64,000 nt of DNA, from positions 62,001 through 126,000 of the forward strand of contig CAIZIT010000063.1 of assembly GCA_903933115.1 (NCBI GenBank). Reading direction: 5' to 3'. Below the pieces are notes generated by a model, which worked only from the letters and a program-made list of their open reading frames with translations, was not told the DNA's origin and ran no database searches. The stretch is from an uncultured Burkholderiales bacterium (GTDB lineage: Bacteria > Pseudomonadota > Gammaproteobacteria > Burkholderiales > Burkholderiaceae_C). Of this stretch, positions 45,503-56,153 are shown piece after piece; the stretch's first letter is position 1, and each line of letters begins with the position of its first letter. The position numbers and the translations under genes are program-made.

Positions 45503-46957
45503 TTACAAGCCAAATGCGGTTTTGATGATGTTGTAAACATTGATGTTGGGCATGGTGCCTTTGAAGTTTTGTGCTGCTGCACCAGTTGCAAATAGCATGA
45601 CATCTCCAGAACCGTGGGTCTCGCCACCTGCGCTGGCTTTGACGACACCCTCTTGGAAATAGCCACCACCATCATTGAAGACATTGGCCGCCTTGTAGGT
45701 GCCAATGCTCTTGGCTTGATCGGATGTGACGTTGCTGCGTACTTTGGGTCTGTTGGGACTTTGTCCAAAAACCAAAGTGGTGTAAGCATTGCCATCTGAG
45801 TCAAGAACGGGTTTGTTGTCTGTACCGGTCACCACATCAAGCATGTTGTTGCCGCGCTTGGAGTAGCCGTTGAAGGCCATGGTGTGGTCGTGGTCAGCAG
45901 TCACAATGACCAAGGTGTTGGAGAGATCGACTTTGCTCAAAGCCATTTTGACCGCATTGTCAAATGCCAATGTGTCGGTCAAGGCTCTGGCGGCATTGGT
46001 GCCGTGCAGAGCATGATCGATTCGGCCGCCTTCAACCATCAAGAAGTAGCCGTTTGTATTTTTGGAGAGCACGTCAATGGCTTTTGAGGTCATTTCTGCA
46101 ATGCTGGGCTCGAGAGCAGGATTTCTGTCGAGCTCATAGCTCATGTGCACATCGTCAGTCGCTTGATCAAAAAGACCTAAAAGTTTAGATCCTGTTGTCG
46201 CTGGTGCTGCGAGCAAATCGTTTCTATTGGTCACATAGGTGTAGCCACTGGACTTCATAAGTCCGACCAAATCGCTGCCATCAGGACGTCCGGCTTGCTG
46301 CTCTGTTGTTCCAGCGGCGTTAACCGGCACAAAGTAACGGCTATTTCCACCCAAAATCACGTCAACACCCTTGCCCAATGCGGTGTTGTAGCTTTTGCTG
46401 CCAGGTGTCAACTGTGCCGCAATTTCATACTCTGCGTTTCTGTTGCAAACGTGAGCGTAGTTGACAGCAGGAGTGGCATGTGTGATGCGTGCAGTGCTCA
46501 CCACACCAGTTGCTTTGCCCTTGGCAATCGCTTGCTCCAAGAGCGTGGGGACGGATTTTCCGTTGCTGCCATCGGTTTTACAGTTGTTGATCCATGAGCC
46601 ACTCTTGGGGAAAGCAGGATCGGTAGAGGGTGAAGTGGGGTTGGTCTCAGGCGTCATGGAGATCACATTGTTTTTCATGCGAACGCCAGTCATGTAGCCG
46701 GCCATGCCAGGTGCAGAGTCGGTCGTTTGTGCGTCTGCTGAATAGGTGCGAATCTTGGCTGCATAGGGCAAAGTGTCCATGGCCAATTTGCCCGCTTCAC
46801 CGTAGCCGTAAATACGAGAAGCGGTGACCACCACTGGGCCCATGCCGTCGCCGAGGAAGAAGATCACGTTTTTGGCTTCACCTGCTGCTTGAGCTTGAAA
46901 GCAAAACGCACTGATGCTGGTCGCCAAGAGGCTAGCAATAATTTTTTTGTTCATCAT
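45503..46957 (-). CDS. PhoA-type alkaline phosphatase, soluble secreted form
   Basis: 484 residues. Signal peptide KKIIASLLATSISAFCFQAQA, then KNVIFFLGDGMG with the first metal Asp, the nucleophile Ser81 in TTDSAPGMAGYMTG, VSTARITHATPA, MVEGGRIDHALHG, VIVTADHDHTM and the final GETHGSGDVMLFATG with a zinc His. All key metal and catalytic positions of the alkaline phosphatase family are visible. It hydrolyses phosphomonoesters in the periplasm. It follows the lipoprotein paralogue after 17 bases and shares its transcript. Confidence 0.93.
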   Translation of the reverse strand: MMNKKIIASLLATSISAFCFQAQAAGEAKNVIFFLGDGMGPVVVTASRIYGYGEAGKLAMDTLPYAAKIRTYSADAQTTDSAPGMAGYMTGVRMKNNVISMTPETNPTSPSTDPAFPKSGSWINNCKTDGSNGKSVPTLLEQAIAKGKATGVVSTARITHATPAVNYAHVCNRNAEYEIAAQLTPGSKSYNTALGKGVDVILGGNSRYFVPVNAAGTTEQQAGRPDGSDLVGLMKSSGYTYVTNRNDLLAAPATTGSKLLGLFDQATDDVHMSYELDRNPALEPSIAEMTSKAIDVLSKNTNGYFLMVEGGRIDHALHGTNAARALTDTLAFDNAVKMALSKVDLSNTLVIVTADHDHTMAFNGYSKRGNNMLDVVTGTDNKPVLDSDGNAYTTLVFGQSPNRPKVRSNVTSDQAKSIGTYKAANVFNDGGGYFQEGVVKASAGGETHGSGDVMLFATGAAAQNFKGTMPNINVYNIIKTAFGL

Positions 46958-46974
46958 TTTCTCCTGGAATCAAT

Positions 46975-48447
46975 TTATAAACCGAGTGCTTTGACGATCA
47001 ATGGGAAAACTTCAATGTTTTCCAATGATCCTTTGAAGAGGCTGGAGTTCATGCCAATGGCACCCAACCAAACATCGCCACCACCGTGTGTTTCGCTCTC
47101 ACCTGCAAGGCGAATCGCGGATTCTTGTTGGTAGTTGTCAGCGCCCGTGATGGCATCCGTCAAAGGCGTCATTGCTGTTCTGTCAGACACTCTGTTGGGA
47201 CCATTGCCAAAGGCCAATACGCTGAATGTGGCGCCCTCAGCATCTTTTGCGGGTGTGGTGGGTGTGAGCCATTGCTTCAAAACACCCAAGATACCAGGGC
47301 TGTCTTTGGTGGTTTTTCCTGTCATAGCAGAGTAGCCTTGCATGACCATGGTGTGGTCGTGATCGGCTGTGACCACGATCAATGTGTTGGTCAGGTTGGG
47401 GTCTGTCAAGCGAACCTTGGCAATGGCTGCTGCGATGGCGTTGTCGAATGCGATGGTGTCTTGCAAGGCGCGCTTGGCGTTGGTTGCATGAAGCGCGTGG
47501 TCGATACGACCGCCTTCAACCACCAAGGTGTAGCCACTGTTCTTTTTAGCAGCCAAGATGTCCATGGCCTTGGTGGTCATTTCAGCCAAGCTGGGTTCTA
47601 CAGCTGGGTTTCTGTCCAAGTCGTAAGACATGTGGCCACCAGAGAAAGAAGCGTCCAATACGCCTTGGTCAAACAAACCGAGCACTTTGGTGCCGGAGTT
47701 GATCGAAACTGCATTCATGCTGGGCAGATCGTTCACGAAGGCGTAGCCTTGGGCTTTCATCTCTGAAATCAAATTTCTTCCATCGGGACGTCCAGCTTTT
47801 TCAAGGGCTGAGCCTGATGCATTGAAGGGGATGAAGTACTTGCTGTTGCCACCCATCATCACATCAACGCCATTGCCAAGTGCGCTGTTGAAGCCCGCAC
47901 CACCTGGGACGGCTTGTCTAGCGATGTCGTACTCAGCGTTTCTGTTGCAAATGTGGGAGAAAGTTGCAGCTGGTGTGGCATGGGTTAAGCGGGCTGTGGT
48001 CACAATACCTGTGCCCATGTTTTTGGCCTTTGCCAACTCAAGAAGTGTTTGAACTGGCTTGCCGTTGGTGGGCAAGCAGTTGTTCACGGCGTTGGAGACG
48101 CCTGTTGCTGCATCTTTGCCTGGGCTCACGCTCATGGTGTCAGAAGACATTGAGATCACGTCTTGGTTCATCTTGACACCGGTCATGTAGGCTGACATGG
48201 AAGGAGCGCTGTCCGTGACTTGGTAGTCCTGAGAGAATGTTTTGATGAAGGCGGTATCTGGCAAAGTGTCCATGGTCAATTGACCCTCTTCACCATAGCC
48301 ATAAATACGAGCAGCAGTTTGGACGGTGATGCCCATGCCGTCTCCTAAAAAGAAAATCACATTCTTTTGGGGGCTGTCGCTTGAAGAGCAAGCGGCCAAG
48401 AGGCCAATAGCGGCCACAGAACAAATTGCAGATAAATAATTTTTCAT
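46975..48447 (-). CDS. PhoA-type alkaline phosphatase, lipoprotein form
   Basis: 490 residues. A lipoprotein signal with lipobox LLAAC (lipid Cys20) replaces the cleavable signal of the neighbouring paralogue. The catalytic set is the same: NVIFFLGDGMG, Ser80 in VTDSAPSMSAYMTG, VTTARLTHATPA, VVEGGRIDHALHA, VVTADHDHTMV and SETHGGGDVWLG. It should be anchored to a membrane, probably the outer one. First gene of the tandem pair, under the Pho-box-like promoter at 48475-48508. The two copies align along their whole length, pointing to tandem duplication. Confidence 0.93.
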   Translation of the reverse strand: MKNYLSAICSVAAIGLLAACSSSDSPQKNVIFFLGDGMGITVQTAARIYGYGEEGQLTMDTLPDTAFIKTFSQDYQVTDSAPSMSAYMTGVKMNQDVISMSSDTMSVSPGKDAATGVSNAVNNCLPTNGKPVQTLLELAKAKNMGTGIVTTARLTHATPAATFSHICNRNAEYDIARQAVPGGAGFNSALGNGVDVMMGGNSKYFIPFNASGSALEKAGRPDGRNLISEMKAQGYAFVNDLPSMNAVSINSGTKVLGLFDQGVLDASFSGGHMSYDLDRNPAVEPSLAEMTTKAMDILAAKKNSGYTLVVEGGRIDHALHATNAKRALQDTIAFDNAIAAAIAKVRLTDPNLTNTLIVVTADHDHTMVMQGYSAMTGKTTKDSPGILGVLKQWLTPTTPAKDAEGATFSVLAFGNGPNRVSDRTAMTPLTDAITGADNYQQESAIRLAGESETHGGGDVWLGAIGMNSSLFKGSLENIEVFPLIVKALGL

Positions 48448-48474
48448 GGTTCACCTTAAAAAGTAGACCATTGG

Positions 48475-48508
48475 AGGTTAAGGTGGCACGATGAAAGTCC
48501 TGTGACAT
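48475..48508 (-). promoter_or_regulatory. Pho-box promoter of the alkaline phosphatase pair
   Basis: On the minus strand ATGTCAC-AGGA-CTTTCAT (48508-48491) matches the Pho-box 7-mers at 12 of 14 positions. After exactly 10 bases comes TAACCT (48480-48475), a possible -10. It lies back to back with the ppk2 Pho box. Confidence 0.65.
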
Positions 48509-48542
48509 TCAATCAAAGTATTTGGAATAGGCAAGGTTTTTA

Positions 48543-48576
48543 CTGTCATCAAAGTGTCATTTGAGATTCTTATGCT
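48543..48576 (+). promoter_or_regulatory. ppk2: Pho-box promoter of ppk2
   Basis: CTGTCAT-CAAA-GTGTCAT (48543-48560) matches the Pho-box 7-mers at 13 of 14 positions. TATGCT (48571-48576) follows after exactly 10 bases as -10. Transcription would start near 48583, 27 bases before the ATG. This is the best Pho box in the window. Confidence 0.75.
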
Positions 48577-48609
48577 AGAACCACTTTTTACTCACTTGGA
48601 TTAAATTTC

Positions 48610-49521
48610 ATGTCGACACCACTCCACCTCGATCCCGTGCAACTCCAGCGACTCAGAGACGACATCATGGACAGTCTTGACGAGGAAATCGAGAATGAGT
48701 TTGAGGATGTGGGGTTCGGGGACTCCACCTCACATTCCTCCCAGGATGTTGAATTCAGACGTTTTTACTTCAGAGAGCTCTTGAAATTGCAAGGTGAGTT
48801 GGTCAAGTTGCAAGACTGGGTGGTGGCCAACAAGCACCGCATGGTCATTATTTTTGAAGGACGAGATGCTGCGGGCAAAGGAGGCGTGATCAAACGCATC
48901 ACCCAGCGCTTGAATCCGCGCATTTGCAGGGTGGCTGCGCTTCCTGCGCCTAACGATCGCGAGAGAACGCAGTGGTACTTTCAGCGCTACGTCTCTCACT
49001 TGCCAGCGGCTGGTGAGATCGTGCTCTTTGACCGCAGTTGGTACAACCGAGCAGGTGTTGAGAAAGTGATGGGTTTTTGCTCAGATGAGGAGTACGAGGA
49101 GTTTTTCAAGTCTGCACCCGAATTTGAAAAGATGCTCACTCGAAGTGGCATTCAAATTGTCAAGTATTGGTTCTCCATCACCGATGATGAGCAGTACGCA
49201 AGGTTTTTAGGTCGAATTCACGATCCCCTCAAACAATGGAAGTTGAGTCCCATGGACTTGGAGAGTCGCCGTCGTTGGGAGGATTACACGCGGGCCAAAG
49301 AAACCATGATTGAGAGAACCCATATTCCTGAGGCACCTTGGTGGGTGGTCCAAGCGGTGGACAAGAAAAAGGCACGCTTGAATTGCATCAGCCACTTGCT
49401 CTCACAGGTCCAGTACACCGAGGTCCACCCACCTGAGATCGTGATGCCCGACCGCGTTCGAAACCCGGACTACATCCGACATGCCATCCCCCAAGGCATG
49501 ATCGTGCCCGAGAAATACTAA
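48610..49521 (+). CDS. ppk2: Polyphosphate kinase 2
   Basis: 303 residues, a single PPK2 domain. Walker A EGRDAAGKGGVIKRI lies at about residues 83-97, the lid region at RRWEDYTRAKE, and the Walker B-like DRSWYNRAGVEKVMGF around 145. It transfers phosphate between polyphosphate and nucleoside diphosphates, making NTP from stored polyphosphate. An acidic N-terminal segment (DSLDEEIENEFEDVG) precedes the domain. With a near-perfect Pho box upstream it is a likely PhoB target, divergent from the phosphatase pair. Confidence 0.94.
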   Translation: MSTPLHLDPVQLQRLRDDIMDSLDEEIENEFEDVGFGDSTSHSSQDVEFRRFYFRELLKLQGELVKLQDWVVANKHRMVIIFEGRDAAGKGGVIKRITQRLNPRICRVAALPAPNDRERTQWYFQRYVSHLPAAGEIVLFDRSWYNRAGVEKVMGFCSDEEYEEFFKSAPEFEKMLTRSGIQIVKYWFSITDDEQYARFLGRIHDPLKQWKLSPMDLESRRRWEDYTRAKETMIERTHIPEAPWWVVQAVDKKKARLNCISHLLSQVQYTEVHPPEIVMPDRVRNPDYIRHAIPQGMIVPEKY

Positions 49522-49555
49522 GGCGCCTTCATCAAACCTTATTCAAATCCTGGGG

Positions 49556-50758
49556 TCATGGCGTTTTAACGTGATTCAAGTCGGGCGTTTTGAGGGGACT
49601 GCGCTCTTGCAAGTGCTCTAAATAGTGCTCCACGTTTTGACCCTCTTGAGCCAAGAACTCATCAACGGCTTTTGCAAAAGACGGATGTGCAAGCCAATGC
49701 GCGCTGTGCGTTTTGACGGGCAGTAGCGCCCTGGCCATTTTGTGCTCTCCTTGTGCACCGCCCTCAAAGCGAGCCACGCCATGGGCGATGCACCACTCAA
49801 GGGGTTGGTAGTAGCAGGCCTCAAAGTGCAAACAGTCCACCCTCTCCAATGCTCCCCAGTAGCGTCCATAGGCCACCATGGGTTGGTGGCTCTCGCTCCT
49901 TTGTAAGGCGATCAAACTGCATGCGATGGGGCGATCCATTCGGTAGGCGATGAACATCACCCAGTTCTCAGGCATCTCATGGTGCATGCTTTGGAAGAAT
50001 TCTCGTGTGATGTAGGGCGCGTTGCCGTGCTCCAAATAGGTTTGTTCGTAGCAGCGGTAAAAAAACGCCCATTGCTCCTCTTGGATGTCTTGGCCTTCAA
50101 AGGTCTTGAAATGAACTTGGGCTTCAAAGACTTTTTTTCGCTCTTGTTTGATTTTTTTTCTTTTCTCCTGGTTCATGGAGTTCAAAAAACCATCAAAACT
50201 CTCAAAGGCTTGGCCATTGACATCGCTGTTGCTCCAGTGAAATTGAATGGTTTGTCTTTGAAGCATGTGGCATTGCTCTGCTGCGTCCATGTCCTCCAGG
50301 CTTGCATAAAGCATGTGCAAAGACGAAACGCCCCATTCAAGGCAAAGGTCCAAGACCGACTTCAAAAGCGCAACTCGGTGAGTGGGGTCGAGGGCCAGCA
50401 GGCGGCTACCCGGTACAGGGCTGAAAGGGGAGGCGATCAAAGCTTTGGGGTAATAGTGAAGCCCATGCCTTTGGTAGGCTTGTGCCCAGGCCCAGTCAAA
50501 AACATACTCTCCATAAGAGTGAGATTTGAGGTACAAAGGGCATGCTGCGAGCATTTTGCCCTCAACGCCTAGGGTCACATACTTGGGTGTCCAGCCGGTT
50601 TGGCTGACCGCACTGACACTCTCGTGCATGGCATTCAAGTACTCATACCTCAGGAATGGCGTCGGTACAGAATTGGACAACAAAAGCTGATTCCATTGTG
50701 TTTTTTCGATGCTGGCCATCGAATCGTGAACCTCGATGACATAATTGGATGGATTCAT
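49556..50758 (-). CDS. GNAT/FemAB-like acyltransferase (COG3146-type)
   Basis: 400 residues with the double GNAT-like architecture of the peptidoglycan-biosynthesis-type COG3146 proteins. Conserved stretches include TPFLRYEYLNAMHES near the start, SSLHMLYASLEDMD, a Lys/Arg/Glu-rich helix (NQEKRKKIKQERKKV), and RYWGALERVDCLHFEACYYQPLEWCIAHGVARFEGGAQGEHK. The real substrate is unknown. Its ATG lies only 14 bases from the divergent nadE ATG, so the promoters must overlap the opposite genes unless the start is internal (next ATG 50719). Confidence 0.8.
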   Translation of the reverse strand: MNPSNYVIEVHDSMASIEKTQWNQLLLSNSVPTPFLRYEYLNAMHESVSAVSQTGWTPKYVTLGVEGKMLAACPLYLKSHSYGEYVFDWAWAQAYQRHGLHYYPKALIASPFSPVPGSRLLALDPTHRVALLKSVLDLCLEWGVSSLHMLYASLEDMDAAEQCHMLQRQTIQFHWSNSDVNGQAFESFDGFLNSMNQEKRKKIKQERKKVFEAQVHFKTFEGQDIQEEQWAFFYRCYEQTYLEHGNAPYITREFFQSMHHEMPENWVMFIAYRMDRPIACSLIALQRSESHQPMVAYGRYWGALERVDCLHFEACYYQPLEWCIAHGVARFEGGAQGEHKMARALLPVKTHSAHWLAHPSFAKAVDEFLAQEGQNVEHYLEHLQERSPLKTPDLNHVKTP

Positions 50759-50772
50759 AACCGTATTTTTAT

Positions 50773-52805
<2,033 letters not shown>

Positions 52806-52855
52806 TCGGATCCTAGGGCGGTGGGTGTTATTGTGGTGCGCCCTGGTCCCTGATT

Positions 52856-53263
52856 TCAGCTGGTCAGGGTCCAAGGCCCCAAGCGTTGCCAAAGCGCACA
52901 AAGCCAAACGCCTATACAAAAAATGAGGCTGAGCAGCACAGCGGCAGAGCCCAAGTCCTTTGCTCTTTTGGACAACTCATGCCAATCTTGGCCATGGCGG
53001 TCAATGGCCGACTCGATAGCGGTGTTGAGCAACTCCACCACCAGCACCAAAGTCACGGTGCCAATCAAAAGACACACCTCCACCCAATTGGATCCCAACA
53101 AAAAAGCACACGGCAAGAGCACGATAAAAACCCATGCTTCTTGTTGAAAGGCGGGCTCGTACCATCCTGCTTTCAGACCTTCCAGTGAAAATCCAAAGGC
53201 ATGGTAGACGCGACTAAAGCCCCGTCTTTTCTTTTGAGGGTTGGAACTGTCGGTTTTTTTCAT
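52856..53263 (-). CDS. dgkA: Diacylglycerol kinase
   Basis: 135 residues, three membrane helices after a basic N-terminus. The signature VELLNTAIESAIDRHGQDWHELSKRAKDLGSAAV contains the catalytic Glu and Asn. It phosphorylates diacylglycerol to phosphatidate so that lipid backbone is recycled. Its neighbours are glnB (convergent) and the RDD gene; no operon is obvious. Confidence 0.93.
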   Translation of the reverse strand: MKKTDSSNPQKKRRGFSRVYHAFGFSLEGLKAGWYEPAFQQEAWVFIVLLPCAFLLGSNWVEVCLLIGTVTLVLVVELLNTAIESAIDRHGQDWHELSKRAKDLGSAAVLLSLIFCIGVWLCALWQRLGPWTLTS

Positions 53264-53338
53264 GCAAGGATTTTGATCCAGATGTATGACAGTTTTGTGA
53301 TCTGGAGATGAAGATTCGACGGGTCGAAACCCCAGGGT

Positions 53339-53857
53339 TCAAGTTTTTTTAGGTGCCTCAACCAATTGGGTCTTGGACCAAACATCGTGCCAAAATTGCT
53401 TTCCCGCCTGAAAGCGTGACAGAGTGGCCCAAACTGCAATCCATCCTAAACACAGCACGCTCCTCTCGGCGATGCTGAGCGCAAAAGGCGTTAAAGCCAT
53501 CAAGGGTGGGATGAACCACACCCAGGAGCTGATCCATCTCTTTAAGGCCACCGTTGTGCTCAAATGTTGGCCCTCCAAATCGAGGACCTGTATGTGCCAA
53601 GTTTTCATGGCCAAGGTCTGTCCCCGGCGCCAAAAGTAGATGAAGTAAGCCGTCAAAACACAAAAGATAAAGGCTTGAAAAACGGAGCGATAAGCCAAAG
53701 ATTTGGAGATGGGGTCGTTGGCGGAGCTGGGTAGGAGGCTGTCGGTCACGATGGTGAACAACAAGCCAGAGATGAAGACCACACCAAAGATTAGGATGCC
53801 CTCATAGGTGAAGCAAGCCATTCGTCTGAGGATGGAGGGGGTGGGCTGAGAGGTCAT
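53339..53857 (-). CDS. RDD family membrane protein
   Basis: 172 residues with an Arg-rich start (ILRRMACFTYEGILIFGVVF) and three or four membrane helices, the pattern of the RDD family. It has TWHIQVLDLEGQHLS and RFQAGKQFWHDVWSKT between and after the helices. The family is poorly understood; some members are Na+/H+ antiporters. It is the last gene of the leftward set sigma-DUF3619-DUF3106-RDD. Confidence 0.85.
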   Translation of the reverse strand: MTSQPTPSILRRMACFTYEGILIFGVVFISGLLFTIVTDSLLPSSANDPISKSLAYRSVFQAFIFCVLTAYFIYFWRRGQTLAMKTWHIQVLDLEGQHLSTTVALKRWISSWVWFIPPLMALTPFALSIAERSVLCLGWIAVWATLSRFQAGKQFWHDVWSKTQLVEAPKKT

Positions 53858-53968
53858 GGGTGAGGGGGGCGATAAAAGTAAGAAGCTTGGAGACCGAGTG
53901 GAGCATGTATCCCTTGCGCCGTCGGAGCTTGGGGTGGGGCGATGCTCAGCCCAAGCGTCATGTGTGCC

Positions 53969-54823
53969 TTAGGGTGCCGGTCTATTTTGCTTGGGCGGTA
54001 AAAGCGTATGGCTCGCGATTTGGTCAACTTGCAGCCTCAAGGGGCTGGGCTTATGGGCTGGAAGGTAAACCATGGAGTTGTTCGCGCCAATCGCTTTGGG
54101 TTTGGGCGAAATGGCAGCGCTATTGGGCATCACACTTAAATTTTGTGCCAGTTGGCTCTTTTTCTCTGGATCCAAGGCTTGGTACTCTTGCCATTTGTTG
54201 AGTCTTTCATCCCCTTGAAATTGCTGCACTTGGGCAAAAATGACTCGGGCTTGAGCCCTTTGCTGAGGACTCAAGACACTCCACTGAGACATTCTGGCTT
54301 GAAGTTTTTCTTGGTCTTTGCTGTTCAAATCAGAAAAGTTACTTGTCAGGGCTAGCCATTTTTTCTTTTGAATCTCACTCATCTCAGGCCATAAGTCCAA
54401 AAGGGGACGAAGAGCCAATTGCTGCTTGGCGCTCAAATCGGCCCACTTGGGTGAAGAAGATGAGGCAGAGGTGTTGCTCAAAACAGCTTTGGCCATCGTG
54501 TTGGCCTCAGGAGCCAAAGCCTCTGATTTGCTTGTGATTGGCGCCGAGCTGGCAGGCGTAGAAGCAGGGGAGGCGGGAGCGCTTAGGCCGGGTTGTGCAG
54601 CAAAACCGCTGACGGGGGCATCGGCTGGCGCGGTTTGCGCACTGGCCAAGAGGGGCATAACCCCCCAAAAAACCAACAGTTGCAGGGCTGTGGCTAGGGC
54701 CTTGGATTTGCTCTTGTGAATCAAACTCGCGCCTTTGTCCCTGGGGCATGAGCCCAACCTAAGCGCCTTGAGGGGGCTCAGTGTTAGGTTCAAAGCACTA
54801 CAAATGAGGCGACTTGGGCGCAT
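53969..54823 (-). CDS. DUF3106-family exported protein
   Basis: 284 residues. A long basic N-region of about 42 residues precedes a hydrophobic signal (ALATALQLLVFWGVMPLLASAQ), so the true start may be internal. After a Pro/Ala/Ser-rich linker it has repeated helical motifs typical of DUF3106 (WADLSAKQQLALRPLLDLWPEM, FSDLNSKDQEKLQARMSQW, LSPQQRAQARVIFAQVQQF). Function unknown; a periplasmic sensor role is suggested by the adjacent ECF sigma factor and membrane protein genes. It lies 2 bases after DUF3619. Confidence 0.8.
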   Translation of the reverse strand: MRPSRLICSALNLTLSPLKALRLGSCPRDKGASLIHKSKSKALATALQLLVFWGVMPLLASAQTAPADAPVSGFAAQPGLSAPASPASTPASSAPITSKSEALAPEANTMAKAVLSNTSASSSSPKWADLSAKQQLALRPLLDLWPEMSEIQKKKWLALTSNFSDLNSKDQEKLQARMSQWSVLSPQQRAQARVIFAQVQQFQGDERLNKWQEYQALDPEKKSQLAQNLSVMPNSAAISPKPKAIGANNSMVYLPAHKPSPLRLQVDQIASHTLLPPKQNRPAP

Positions 54824-54825
54824 TC

Positions 54826-55287
54826 TTATTGGGCGCCTTCGTGCTGGTCTGAAGGAACACTCAAGAATTTCAGAAATCCAGGGTCGGTGTAGGCGTCTGG
54901 GGGCAAATCGTCCAAAAGCAAAGCTTGGTCGACATCGGCCAGTTCACGAGCCCTCAGGTCGTTTTGGAATTCGTAAATGACCATCAAACCGAGTAAGAGC
55001 ACCATCAGGGGCAGGAAAGAGACAAGTTTTTCCCACAATTGCGAGCGACCTGAACCCAAGTCAGCACCCGATCCCATTGTCGCCACACCATTTTGAACTT
55101 GAATTGATGGAGCTTGGGCAGTTTGTTCGACGGGTCTTTTTTGCAAACCAAGTGCCCGCAGCCGAGCCACGCGCAGTCTTTCACTCACGTGGTGAGGTAA
55201 ATCCTCAAGAGAGGCGTCCAATTTGTGCACGACGCGTCGAGCGAAAACGTCTTGAGGGCTAAAAGTTGTTTTAAAACCAGTGGTCAT
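54826..55287 (-). CDS. DUF3619-family single-pass membrane protein, candidate anti-sigma factor
   Basis: 153 residues. About 90 cytoplasmic residues (FARRVVHKLDASLEDLPHHVSERL) lead to one membrane helix (LVSFLPLMVLLLGLMVIYEF) and a short acidic tail (DVDQALLLDDLPPDAYTDPG). The order and topology beside a sigma factor resemble an anti-sigma factor, but the family has no proven function. Its ATG overlaps the sigma stop codon (ATGA), so the two are translationally coupled. Confidence 0.82.
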   Translation of the reverse strand: MTTGFKTTFSPQDVFARRVVHKLDASLEDLPHHVSERLRVARLRALGLQKRPVEQTAQAPSIQVQNGVATMGSGADLGSGRSQLWEKLVSFLPLMVLLLGLMVIYEFQNDLRARELADVDQALLLDDLPPDAYTDPGFLKFLSVPSDQHEGAQ

Positions 55288-55910
55288 GGCTTAATTCCTT
55301 TGGCGGTTAATGCCGAATATAGTGCTTGAATGGCTCGAGAGCAATGTGTTTTTACACTTCCCTCTGAGCAACCCATTGCCGAGGCGGTTTCAGAAACGTC
55401 AAGCTCTTCCCAATAACGCAGAAGGAAGGCTTCTCGTTGACGTGCGGGCAACTTTTTTATCTCCTCTTCGATGCCTTGGACATTTTGGGTATGAGAAAAA
55501 TTCTGCTCAGCACTCTCACTCATCAAAGAATCGTTCTCTGAGGCCTTGATGTCCAAGAAATCCATCTCATCGGGGCCCGATTCGGCCTCAAATTCATTGA
55601 AATTGGTGAAAAGAGCGTTTTTCGTTTTTTGTCTTCTGAACCAATCAAGGGTGGTGTTGGAGAGAATCCTCTGAAAAAGCATGGGCAATTCGCCCGGTGG
55701 CTTTTCCGAGTAATGTTCAGCGAGTTTCATCATGCTGTCTTGAACGATATCGAGCGCCGCCTCCTCGTCCCTGACGTGGTAGATGGAGCGCTTGAAAGCA
55801 CGCTTTTCAACGCTTTTTAGAAAATCAGAGAGTTCTTTTTCTGTGGCCAAAGCGGGGTGATGTCCAAAAAACAGGTCCAAGAGGGGGCAAAAAGGCGACA
55901 ACCCGATCAA
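55284..55910 (-). CDS. ECF-type RNA polymerase sigma factor
   Basis: About 208 residues. Sigma region 2 is DEEAALDIVQDSMMKLAEHY with LDWFRRQKTKN; region 4 is EEEIKKLPARQREAFLLRYWEELDVSETASAMGCSEGSVKTHCSRAIQAL. A region between them is rich in acidic residues. The start is uncertain: TTG codons at 55910 and 55850 fit, and no ATG precedes the conserved part. It is coupled to DUF3619 downstream and would control this operon or envelope genes. Confidence 0.87.
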   Translation of the reverse strand: MIGLSPFCPLLDLFFGHHPALATEKELSDFLKSVEKRAFKRSIYHVRDEEAALDIVQDSMMKLAEHYSEKPPGELPMLFQRILSNTTLDWFRRQKTKNALFTNFNEFEAESGPDEMDFLDIKASENDSLMSESAEQNFSHTQNVQGIEEEIKKLPARQREAFLLRYWEELDVSETASAMGCSEGSVKTHCSRAIQALYSALTAKGIKP

Positions 55911-55968
55911 AGTCTGACGGGATTCAACGGAGAATTACATCATATTTATTCTAATTGATCCTTTTAAA

Positions 55969-55997
55969 TTTAAGTGGATCTAAAAAAATGTGATAAT
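55969..55997 (+). promoter_or_regulatory. Candidate promoter of ilvBHC
   Basis: An extended -10 (TGTGATAAT, hexamer GATAAT at 55992-55997) has a weak -35 TTTAAG at 55969-55974 with 17 bases between. It would give a leader of about 150 nt before ilvB. I saw no branched-chain-rich leader peptide or clear attenuator in that leader. Confidence 0.4.
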
Positions 55998-56153
55998 GGA
56001 GGGCTGTGTTCGATAAAAACACATAAAAAACGGGTCTGGGTTTGACGTATCGACGTCTATGGCTTCAGGTCTTAAGTCTTGACGTGATTTCAAAAGAATG
56101 CACGAAAAGGCACCCAAGGTTTTTCAGTCAGAAATTCACAAAGGTTTAAACGT

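Noticed and set aside
48501-48518. Additional Pho box on the plus strand (CTGTGAC-ATTC-AATCAAA)
   Set aside because: Poor second repeat; the same bases are better explained by the minus-strand box for the phosphatase pair.
55998-56153. Leader-peptide attenuator before ilvB
   Set aside because: No short frame rich in Leu, Val or Ile codons followed by terminator/antiterminator pairs was found.
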